Source: Spirosoma aerolatum (GTDB lineage: Bacteria; Bacteroidota; Bacteroidia; Cytophagales; Spirosomataceae). Taken from it: a stretch of 64,000 bases of DNA. The stretch is taken from assembly GCF_002056795.1 (NCBI RefSeq), contig NZ_CP020104.1, positions 3,421,001-3,485,000 on the forward strand, given 5' to 3'. Shown piece after piece: positions 42,290 through 49,532 of this stretch. The stretch's first letter is position 1. Every line of letters starts with the position of its first letter. The notes under the pieces were generated by a model. It was not told where the DNA came from. It made no database searches and worked only from the letters and a program-made list of their open reading frames with translations. The position numbers were made by a program, and so were the translations under genes.

Positions 42290-43246
42290 ATGATTAATTT
42301 TCCGGCGGATTTACCAAAAGCAATTATGGTGTATCATCTCATTTTCAGAATTAATCTTCTCGTTTTGGCGGTATTACTTGTGGCTTTGTCTACGTATGCC
42401 CAGACGGCAAAGCGGACCACAAACTCCATCGAGCAATTCCGTACCAAAATCGAGCAGATTGCGCAGGATGCCCAGGGGCGAGTAGGGGTTGCCGCTACGT
42501 TGCTGGAGACGGGGGAGTCAGTCGGGTTTCATGAAAATGAGCAATACCCGATGCAGAGCGTTTACAAACTGCCGATCGGTATGGCTGTCCTGCATCAGGT
42601 TGATCAAGGGAAGCTAGTGTTGGCACAATTGGTTCATGTATCCAAGAGCGATTATATATCTGAACGGCAACATAGCCCCATACGGGATAAATTCCCTCAG
42701 GGAGCCGACATAACCCTTGCTGAACTCCTTCGTTACGCCGTTTCAGAAAGTGACGGATCGGCCAGTGATGTGCTGTTGCGGGTTCTGGGTGGGGCAGAGG
42801 TGGTGATGAACTATTTGCGGACGCTGGGTATAACAGGCGTGATGGTTCTGAATACGGAGAGAGAAATCGGTAGTGACAATGCCGTTCAATATCGTAACTG
42901 GGCTAAGCCGAGCCAGTTAGTCGCTTTATTGAAGGCCGTTCAGGCGGGTAAAGGATTATCCAGAACAAGCCATGCCTTGCTGCTCCATCTATTGACCGAT
43001 ACACAGACTGGACGTCAACGGCTCAAAGGATTACTCCCGGCAGGTAGTCTGGTAGCCCATAAAACCGGCACTTCCTGGACAATCGATGGCATAACAGCCG
43101 CTACAAACGACGTAGGTAACCTTACCCTGCCCGACGGGCGTCATATCGCCATTGCCGTACTCGTTTCCGATGCTAAAGCCGACGCGACAACACGAGAAGC
43201 TGTCATCGCCCGGATTGCCAAAGCTGCCTGGGATTATTGGCATTGA
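42290..43246 (+). CDS. class A beta-lactamase, PER/CfxA-like (subclass A2) type
   Basis: The 318-residue frame has an ATG at 42290 and another at 42326, which would start directly at the signal peptide (MVYHLIFRINLLVLAVLLV, cut after YAQ). Active-site motifs are S90-x-x-K93 (SVYK), the omega-loop Glu190 in NTEREIG followed by VQYRNW as in PER/CfxA enzymes, and KTG (258-260). The SDN motif is changed to S154-D155-G156. It would hydrolyse beta-lactams in the periplasm; with SDG the spectrum or rate may be altered. No mobile element flanks it, so it looks intrinsic. Confidence 0.88.
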   Translation: MINFPADLPKAIMVYHLIFRINLLVLAVLLVALSTYAQTAKRTTNSIEQFRTKIEQIAQDAQGRVGVAATLLETGESVGFHENEQYPMQSVYKLPIGMAVLHQVDQGKLVLAQLVHVSKSDYISERQHSPIRDKFPQGADITLAELLRYAVSESDGSASDVLLRVLGGAEVVMNYLRTLGITGVMVLNTEREIGSDNAVQYRNWAKPSQLVALLKAVQAGKGLSRTSHALLLHLLTDTQTGRQRLKGLLPAGSLVAHKTGTSWTIDGITAATNDVGNLTLPDGRHIAIAVLVSDAKADATTREAVIARIAKAAWDYWH

Positions 43247-43380
43247 CTGAATTCCTACTTTAGCACATCGGCTAATTCAACTTCCGCATAGTCGTTGTTG
43301 TAACTAACTTGGCCTACTGAGAAGTCGATGGATACAAATACCTTCTCAATAGGCCAGACGAACCGCAAAATCACCTGCTA

Positions 43381-44190
43381 TCAGGATGAAGGCATGCCGT
43401 ACATGTCCTGCAAATAGTCATTCCATGTTTTTGAATCGGTAGCCATTTCCGGGCAAGTGTTATACCCTTTTATTAAACCATTCATGAGTGAGCCCAGTAT
43501 AGGTATCGGAAGAACCGGTTTCGATATATGTCGGTGCGTCATCCATGACCGAGCAAGGGTTTGAAAGTCCAATACTTGTGGGCCTCCCAGATTCAGGATT
43601 GTATTCTGGTTTCCGGCCAGGGTCAGTTGGTAGAGCTTATCGGCTACCGCGTCGACATGAATGGGTTGAGCCAGTAGTTTTCCGGGCAAAAAGCCAATGG
43701 GAAATTGCATGAGCTTACTAATAAAAAAATCGATCAGGTTGTAAAACTGCGTAGCCCTTAGAATCGTGTAAGGAACCTGGCTGTTACGGATCAATGCTTC
43801 CGAATCGAGCTTGGCCTGGTAATAGGCGTACGGAATTTTATCGATACCGACGATCGAGCAATATATCAGGTGCTTTACGTCTGACTTGGGGATAGCCTTC
43901 AGGATGTTCCGTGTAAGAACGGATTCGAACGAATCCCGACCAATCTTTCCGTTTCCACTGGCCAGATGCAAAACAGTATCGACACCCGCCATTGCTTCCA
44001 TTAGCCCTTCACCTGAAACAAGGTCGACATACGTCCAGGTGTCGGTAGCTGTCTGATTGACAATGCTATACGATTGGGCTTTGACTGGATGACGACTGCC
44101 AATTCGATAATCCGCCTGTTTGGTATGTAGCCAGTTGGCCATCGCCGAACCGAGTACCCCCGTACCACCAAGAATTAAGATTTTAGTCAT
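43381..44190 (-). CDS. NAD(P)-binding epimerase/SDR-type protein, probable ECF41 target
   Basis: The 269-residue protein has an atypical SDR fold with nucleotide-binding ILILGGTGVLGSAMANWL (4-21), basic GSRHP that may favour NADPH, and VDTVLHLASGNGKIG. A YYQAK motif near 122-126 replaces a canonical YxxxK. Its substrate is unknown. The gene follows a small membrane gene by 8 bp, which follows an ECF41 sigma gene. ECF41 factors are known to control one such carboxymuconolactone decarboxylase, oxidoreductase or epimerase gene, so it fits as the target. Confidence 0.8.
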   Translation of the reverse strand: MTKILILGGTGVLGSAMANWLHTKQADYRIGSRHPVKAQSYSIVNQTATDTWTYVDLVSGEGLMEAMAGVDTVLHLASGNGKIGRDSFESVLTRNILKAIPKSDVKHLIYCSIVGIDKIPYAYYQAKLDSEALIRNSQVPYTILRATQFYNLIDFFISKLMQFPIGFLPGKLLAQPIHVDAVADKLYQLTLAGNQNTILNLGGPQVLDFQTLARSWMTHRHISKPVLPIPILGSLMNGLIKGYNTCPEMATDSKTWNDYLQDMYGMPSS

Positions 44191-44198
44191 TTTTAGAG

Positions 44199-44666
44199 TC
44201 AGGCATGTTTGGGTTGAACAAGATGAGGCTTATATAACAGAAGCGGGATTAGCAGTAGTACACTCAGCGAGAGAGTCACTACATTGCCAATCTGATCGGC
44301 TACGGGTAGCCTATGTAAATGCTTTACATGATACCACAAATGAGGTATATTAAATAAAAGCAGGCTAATGGCTACGGCTCTGGCAGTTACGGTATGTGGA
44401 ACGAAAAGGGCCAATGAACTAAGGCAGGTAAACGCCAGAAAGAAAGCGCCAACGTCACGAATCAGATGTTCATTGTAGGGGCCATCGACCGCAACCCAGT
44501 TATGTCCGAAACCTGGAAAATGATTGTAAAAATCGAAGGGCATGAAGAACGCCCAAAGGCCGGGTAGGCTGTTGGCCAGTGTAAAATAAAGTAGGATGGC
44601 CTGCACCCAGCGGGGATGTTTTTGTACCATATGCGTGAAACCTGAGATATGTTTCGCGCAAGACAA
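44199..44666 (-). CDS. four-segment membrane protein of unknown function
   Basis: The protein has about 155 residues (or 143 from the Met at residue 13) and four hydrophobic segments. These include AILLYFTLANSLPGLWAFF, VGAFFLAFTCLSSLALF and VVTLSLSVLLLIPLLLY, with His-rich loops (HLWYHVKHLHRLP). No family can be named with confidence. It lies between the sigma factor and the epimerase-type gene in one operon. Confidence 0.7.
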   Translation of the reverse strand: MSCAKHISGFTHMVQKHPRWVQAILLYFTLANSLPGLWAFFMPFDFYNHFPGFGHNWVAVDGPYNEHLIRDVGAFFLAFTCLSSLALFVPHTVTARAVAISLLLFNIPHLWYHVKHLHRLPVADQIGNVVTLSLSVLLLIPLLLYKPHLVQPKHA

Positions 44667-44696
44667 ACCAACTGTTCATTTTGTGACAGACCTCGA

Positions 44697-45554
44697 TTAA
44701 TTTTTCTGGAGGTGAGCTAATTTATCAGGGTTGCGGAGTGAGAAAATGTGACCAATACCCTGTTCGTCAATGTCCAGTACCATAACCGTTGTCAGTAGTT
44801 GAGTGTCCTGATCGGAGAATAAAAAGGCAATCGACCCATTGATCAGAGCCGTTCTGACGGTTAGTGCAGCCCCTCGCTTTTCGATCATCGATCGTAGATA
44901 CCGTTCCACCACTGTACGGCCAAACAACGGATTAATAGCTGTACGTACTTTACCGCCCCCATCAGAATACAGCACAACGTCCGTTTTCAGTAACTGCATG
45001 AAACTGTCGATGTCGCCTGTAGTACTGGCCTGCGAAAAGGCTTCGAGCAAGGTTTGCTGATGATGTGGGTCAATTGTAAACCGACGGGTTGAGCTGGCTA
45101 TTTTTTCTTTGGCCCGATGATAAAGCTGGCGGCAGTTCGCTTCTGTTATATCGAACTGATCTGCCAGTTCGGCATAGTCCAGCTCGAAACTTTCTTTTAA
45201 CAGGAAAATGGCTCGTTCGAGGGGCGACAGTTTTTCCAGGAGCAATAAGAAACCATAGGAAATATCCAGTTTGGCATCCAGTACGGGGTGGGGCCAACTG
45301 ATAGGTTCGGGTAGCCAGGTGCCTTTGTAAGCCTCCCGCTGGCGTTTTACGGCACTCAGGTGGTTGAGTGAAGCATTCATAACGCTTTTGGCCAGATACG
45401 CTTTCGGATCCTGAACGGAGTCTGGTGACCGGCTAAGCCAGTTCGTCAATGTATCCTGAACGATATCTTCACTGGTCATAACTTCACCCGTCATCCGGTA
45501 TGCAATGGAAAAAAGCAAAGGGCGATAGGTGTTAACTGCGTCAGTCGTTGGCAT
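44697..45554 (-). CDS. ECF41-type RNA polymerase sigma factor with SnoaL-like C-terminus
   Basis: Starting from the ATG at 45554 (a TTG lies two codons earlier), the protein has sigma region 2 (residues 8-70, YRPLLFSIAYRMTGEVMTSEDIVQDTLTNWL), sigma region 4 (103-150) and a C-terminal SnoaL-like domain. All three marks of the ECF41 group are visible: WLPEP near 80, DGGGK near 198 and NPDKL near 275. In this group the C-terminal extension controls activity without a dedicated anti-sigma factor. It heads an operon with a membrane protein and an epimerase-type enzyme. Confidence 0.88.
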   Translation of the reverse strand: MPTTDAVNTYRPLLFSIAYRMTGEVMTSEDIVQDTLTNWLSRSPDSVQDPKAYLAKSVMNASLNHLSAVKRQREAYKGTWLPEPISWPHPVLDAKLDISYGFLLLLEKLSPLERAIFLLKESFELDYAELADQFDITEANCRQLYHRAKEKIASSTRRFTIDPHHQQTLLEAFSQASTTGDIDSFMQLLKTDVVLYSDGGGKVRTAINPLFGRTVVERYLRSMIEKRGAALTVRTALINGSIAFLFSDQDTQLLTTVMVLDIDEQGIGHIFSLRNPDKLAHLQKN

Positions 45555-45557
45555 AGG

Positions 45558-45565
45558 CAAAACTA
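45558..45565 (-). promoter_or_regulatory. -7 element three bases before the ECF41 start codon
   Basis: Minus-strand TAGTTTTG followed by C is a perfect TAnnTTTG match. Only CCT separates it from the ATG at 45554, so use of this promoter would give a leaderless mRNA. It is a housekeeping-type element, not an ECF-type one. Confidence 0.45.
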
Positions 45566-45645
45566 ATCAGTTTCTTTTTGACAGAATAACTGAAAAACCT
45601 GTAGATTTACCGATACAGCACTCATCCTCATATACATAAGCTATT

Positions 45646-46962
45646 ATGTCGACCCGCAGAGCGTTCTTTCGCCAGTCTGCAGCCGCAGCTACCGGCGCCC
45701 TTACTCTTCCGTCGTTTCTTCCGGAAACCTTCGCCAGCCCGATGCCAACGGCCGATGCCGGGCTCAAATTGGCTTCGGAGTGGGCCAAAGATGAAGATTT
45801 CTGGGCCTGGGTAAAATCGGAATACACGGTGTCGCCTAATCTGCTGAATCTGAACAATGGAGGGGTTTGCCCACAGCCTAAGGTTGTGCAGGACGCACAT
45901 ATCCGGTTTTATCAGTACTGCAACGAAGCGCCGTCGTATTATATGTGGCGGATTCTGGATCAGGGCCGCGAGTCGCTGCGGGAAAAACTGGCCGATCTGG
46001 GTGGGTGCTCGCCCGAAGAAATCGCCATCAATCGAAATGCAACGGAAGGATTGAATACGGTCATTTTCGGCTTAAACCTGAAACCCGGCGACGAGGTCGT
46101 GCTGACCAAACAGGATTACCCGAATATGCTCAACGCCTGGAAGCAGCGCGAAAAACGGGATGGTATCAAACTGGTTTTTCTGGACCTGAATTTGCCGAGC
46201 GAGAATGAGGATGCGCTGGCTGAGCAGTATATCCGGGCCTTTACGCCCCGCACTAAAGTGGTTCATGTGACGCACATGATCAACTGGATTGGGCAGGTAA
46301 TGCCGGTTCGGAAAATTGCTGACGAAGCCCATAAACGCGGTATCGAGGTGATTGCCGATGGCGCCCACTCGTTTGCCCTGTTCGATTTCAAAATCCCTGA
46401 TCTGGGGGCCGATTATTACGCAACCAGCCTACATAAGTGGCTATGTGCGCCATTTGGCAGTGGCATGCTCTACATTAAGCAAAACAAGATTCGCAACATC
46501 TGGGCACTCTTGTCCAACAATGAACCCGATGGACCAGATATTCGCAAGTTTGAGAGTCTGGGTACGCGTTCGTTTGCCTCTGAAATGGCCATCGGTACAG
46601 CCATCGACTTTCACAACAGCATTGGAACGGCCCGGAAGTTTGCCCGTGCGCACTACTTGAAAAATTACTGGATGGAACGGGTGAAGGATTTGCCGGGCGT
46701 GAAAATTCATACGTCGCTGAAGCCAGAATTTGCTGGGGCTGTAGCGCTGTTTTCGATCGATGGCATGAAACCCGGAGAGATTGACGGGCAACTCCTGAAT
46801 AAATATAAAATCCATACGACGGCCATCGAGTGGGAAAACATCAAAGGCGTGCGGGTAACTCCTCACGTGTATCATACGCCCAAAGACCTCGACAGACTCG
46901 TCACCGCCATTACGGCTATATCGGAAAAACAAGCGCTAGCCGGAAAACAAAAGAAAAGCTGA
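45646..46962 (+). CDS. Tat-exported class V aminotransferase-fold PLP enzyme
   Basis: The 438-residue protein has a Tat-type N-terminus (STRRAFFRQ then an Ala-rich hydrophobic run, residues 2-30). A fold-type I PLP domain follows, with AINRNATEGLNTVIFG for phosphate binding, Asp238 and His241 in ADGAHSFAL, and the Schiff-base Lys264 in YATSLHKWLCAP. The closest plan is the isopenicillin-N epimerase / cysteine desulfurase-like branch. Export of a PLP enzyme is uncommon but seen in Bacteroidota. Substrate unknown. Confidence 0.85.
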   Translation: MSTRRAFFRQSAAAATGALTLPSFLPETFASPMPTADAGLKLASEWAKDEDFWAWVKSEYTVSPNLLNLNNGGVCPQPKVVQDAHIRFYQYCNEAPSYYMWRILDQGRESLREKLADLGGCSPEEIAINRNATEGLNTVIFGLNLKPGDEVVLTKQDYPNMLNAWKQREKRDGIKLVFLDLNLPSENEDALAEQYIRAFTPRTKVVHVTHMINWIGQVMPVRKIADEAHKRGIEVIADGAHSFALFDFKIPDLGADYYATSLHKWLCAPFGSGMLYIKQNKIRNIWALLSNNEPDGPDIRKFESLGTRSFASEMAIGTAIDFHNSIGTARKFARAHYLKNYWMERVKDLPGVKIHTSLKPEFAGAVALFSIDGMKPGEIDGQLLNKYKIHTTAIEWENIKGVRVTPHVYHTPKDLDRLVTAITAISEKQALAGKQKKS

Positions 46963-47008
46963 CAAAGAAAAATCCTGTAACCTGACTCGTTACGGGATTT
47001 TTCTTTGT
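46962..47008. terminator. bidirectional terminator
   Basis: A 20-bp stem between 46962-46981 and 46989-47008 has one G-T pair and a 7-nt loop, with A and T runs at the outer ends. It lies between two convergent genes and serves both strands. Confidence 0.85.
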
Positions 47009-47024
47009 TCCTGTAATCAACCGC

Positions 47025-47816
47025 TTAGTCCTGCTCATATAACGCCTTACTAACCAGCAATGGGCGCGCATTTTCAATGATCAACTGAGAACGTTTCTGG
47101 CCATTGGGTCGCATGAGCAGATAATAGATACTCACCGTAGCAATAAGATAGCCGACGAATAAACCGTTGCCGACAAACCCTAAAACAGCGGGTAGAACCA
47201 GCAACACTGCAAAGAGTACCGAGTTGGTATACAATGATTCGGTGAAAAGGCCGATCCGGCCAAACAGAAAATAAAATACCCGAACCCAGACGTAGGTATT
47301 CAGTACCAGAAACAGATTGAGTAGCCAGTAGGTCGATTGGGGATCGATCAGCAGATGAAGCGCGCAGAACAAATGGAGCGTCGTCACAAATACATAGCTC
47401 GGTATCATAATCGCTTTGGAGCCCGATACAATGGCAGTTTGATAAAACGAGGTGGGTATATGACCCGCCAGAGCTACAGCGGCTGCCAGTAGAGCCCAGC
47501 CCGCGTGGCCCATCAGATAAGCCAATAGGCAACTGACCAATTCCAGACAGCCTGATCCGATATGAAGGTAAAGCAACGTTCGTCGTTGTATCGACAGAAA
47601 AAATTTAGGGTGGGGCGGATGGTTGACGTGGTAAGTCAGGACAAACACGTTCATAAAAGCTGAAATACCGCAAAGCACAAGTTTTTCCACTTGGCATTCA
47701 CGGGGCTGATATTTGGTGAGGAAATGGAAGCAAAAAAGCGCGGCCATGGTTAAGCCAGCCACAATCAGATAATACACAAACGACTTCATTACCGCTTTGT
47801 TGAGCACAGGCATCAC
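47025..47816 (-). CDS. polytopic membrane protein of unknown function
   Basis: The 263-residue protein has about seven hydrophobic segments, from FVYYLIVAGLTMAALFCF near the start to FVGYLIATVSIYYLLM near the end. A cytosolic tail is rich in charged residues. Loop motifs include YHVNHPPHPKFF and LYLHIGSG. No family is recognised. It stands alone, ending at the shared terminator. Confidence 0.7.
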   Translation of the reverse strand: MMPVLNKAVMKSFVYYLIVAGLTMAALFCFHFLTKYQPRECQVEKLVLCGISAFMNVFVLTYHVNHPPHPKFFLSIQRRTLLYLHIGSGCLELVSCLLAYLMGHAGWALLAAAVALAGHIPTSFYQTAIVSGSKAIMIPSYVFVTTLHLFCALHLLIDPQSTYWLLNLFLVLNTYVWVRVFYFLFGRIGLFTESLYTNSVLFAVLLVLPAVLGFVGNGLFVGYLIATVSIYYLLMRPNGQKRSQLIIENARPLLVSKALYEQD

Positions 47817-48076
47817 GTAATCGATGGCAAAACAAAGCGTTTCAACTCAATATACCAGCGTCAATCGTCCGGTTCGATGGATTCAGGGGCTACCCGCTAG
47901 GGTAGTTTGGGCTTATCTGGGTAAGAGCGATCCGAACGGCTAGCAACGGTACCTAGCAGAATGCCCTTTGAAACAGCTTCAGTGAATCAATGCACTAGAT
48001 AAGGTAAACTATTGGGTGGCCTGTGTTTATAGGAGGAGCGCAATGCGCTCGCTTTAAATTTATCTCCATCACATTT

Positions 48077-49057
48077 ATGTTTCATTTGAACTGGGGCATT
48101 ATCGGTTGTGGCGACGTAACCGAAGTAAAAAGCGGCCCGGCATTTAATAAAGTACCCCATTCGAGTCTGGTAGCGGTTATGCGTAGAGATGCCGATAAAG
48201 CGGCTGATTATGCGCAGCGTCATAAGGTACCGAAATGGTATACCGATGCTGATGCGCTTATCAACGACCCCGACGTTAATGCTATCTATATCGCAACGCC
48301 ACCTGACAGTCATGCTGATTATGCCATTCGGGCTATGCGGGCCGGTAAACCAACGTACGTTGAAAAACCAATGGCTTTGAATGCGGCCGAATGCGAAGCC
48401 ATGAACCGGGTAAGCCGGGAGACGGGTATTCCACTGTTTGTCGCCTTTTATCGTCGGGCCCTCCCATATTTTCTCAAGGTGAAAGAGTTGGTTGATCAAA
48501 AGGCAATTGGCGACGTTCGGTATGTGCATATCCAGTTGAACTGGGAACCGGCAGATAGGGAATTAGGAAAGGCTGCCGTTCCCAACTGGCGAGTTACTCC
48601 AGCGGTTTCGGGGGGCGGGTTGTTGCATGACCTGGCTTCCCATCAGTTCGATTTTCTGGAATTTTTGTTGGGGCCTATACAATCGGCCAGTGGTATAACC
48701 CGAAATCAGGCCGGACTTTATGAAGCTGATGATCTTGTAGTCGCCAGTTTTGCATTCGAATCGGGTGTCCTAGGTTCCGGGAACTGGTGCTGGACAGTCA
48801 ACAAAGAGCAGCGGCTTGAACAAACGCAGTTGATAGGCTCAAAAGGGAAGCTTACCTTTTCATTTTTCGAAAACTTCGTCATTAAGCTCGAAACCGAGTC
48901 GGGGGCCGAAGAAATCACTGTTCCCTTTCCCGAACACGTTCAGCAACCCCTGATCGAATTAATTGTACAGGAACTGCGGGGAGAAGGCAAAAGCCCAAGC
49001 ACAGGTGAAACCGGAATACGGTCCAGCCAAATCCTCGACTGGATAACCGCCCCGTAG
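48077..49057 (+). CDS. Gfo/Idh/MocA family oxidoreductase
   Basis: Taking the ATG at 48077 gives 326 residues beginning FHLNWGIIGCGDVTEVKSGPAF, the nucleotide-binding fingerprint. The earlier in-frame ATG adds residues without family character. The EKP motif (YVEKPMALNAAECEAM, near 102-117) and the LLHDLASHQFDFLEFLLG segment with the catalytic-type Asp/His are present. It should oxidise a sugar or cyclitol with NAD(P). It is cytosolic and monocistronic, closed by a 19-bp hairpin. Confidence 0.88.
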   Translation: MFHLNWGIIGCGDVTEVKSGPAFNKVPHSSLVAVMRRDADKAADYAQRHKVPKWYTDADALINDPDVNAIYIATPPDSHADYAIRAMRAGKPTYVEKPMALNAAECEAMNRVSRETGIPLFVAFYRRALPYFLKVKELVDQKAIGDVRYVHIQLNWEPADRELGKAAVPNWRVTPAVSGGGLLHDLASHQFDFLEFLLGPIQSASGITRNQAGLYEADDLVVASFAFESGVLGSGNWCWTVNKEQRLEQTQLIGSKGKLTFSFFENFVIKLETESGAEEITVPFPEHVQQPLIELIVQELRGEGKSPSTGETGIRSSQILDWITAP

Positions 49058-49059
49058 AG

Positions 49060-49106
49060 ACCGGTCAGGAAACGCCAGGTATGGTCGCTGGCGTTTCCTG
49101 ACCGGT
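49060..49106 (+). terminator. perfect 19-bp hairpin after the Gfo/Idh gene
   Basis: Arms 49060-49078 and 49088-49106 are exact reverse complements with a 9-nt loop, starting 3 nt after the stop. No strong T run follows, so it may protect the 3' end or block read-through into the padR promoter region. Confidence 0.7.
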
Positions 49107-49113
49107 GATAAAA

Positions 49114-49162
49114 TATTTTACATACAAATAGAGAGTTGTAAATGTATTTTACATACATTTAC
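49114..49162 (+). promoter_or_regulatory. candidate PadR operator
   Basis: The 13-mer TATTTTACATACA occurs at 49114-49126 and again at 49145-49157, 31 bp apart, about three helical turns. The second copy lies in a perfect inverted repeat, GTAAATGTA (49138-49146) with TACATTTAC (49154-49162). It sits 35 bp before the padR ATG, a usual place for autorepression. Confidence 0.5.
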
Positions 49163-49196
49163 TGAATAAATATGCATTGACCTTGACTATCGATTC

Positions 49197-49532
49197 ATGA
49201 AGGGCACTAACCTGGGCGAGTTTGAAGAACTGGTTCTACTGACCATTGCGGCATTGATCAATGATGCCTATAGTGTTGCCATCTGTGATGAGCTTGAAAA
49301 ACACACGGGTCGGGCAGCTAAACTTGGCGTCGTACATGCGGTATTGAACCGACTGGAAGAGAAGGGATTTGTAAAAAGCCGCCTGGGCGATGCGACCAGC
49401 GCCCGAGGAGGCAAACGTAAACGCTACTATGAGGTGACCCATGCTGGGAAAGTTACCCTGATAAAAGCCAAAGAAGTGCGCGAGTCGCTCTGGAATATCA
49501 TCCCCGGTTTCAATCTGGAAGGCTCGTTATGA
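49197..49532 (+). CDS. PadR family transcriptional regulator
   Basis: The 111-residue protein is a winged helix of the PadR type: LGEFEELVLLTIAALINDAYSVAICDELEKHTGR (6-39), the wing region GVVHAVLNRLEEKGFVKSRLGD, and GGKRKRYYEVTHAG. It lacks the long C-terminal domain, as is usual for the short PadR group. Its stop overlaps the permease start by ATGA, so the two are translationally coupled. It probably represses the pair through the repeat upstream. Confidence 0.92.
   Translation: MKGTNLGEFEELVLLTIAALINDAYSVAICDELEKHTGRAAKLGVVHAVLNRLEEKGFVKSRLGDATSARGGKRKRYYEVTHAGKVTLIKAKEVRESLWNIIPGFNLEGSL

Noticed and set aside
47817..48076. possible tRNA or structured RNA in the gap before the Gfo/Idh gene
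   Set aside because: Small palindromes such as CTACCC/GGGTAG occur, but no cloverleaf or T-loop pattern could be folded by eye.
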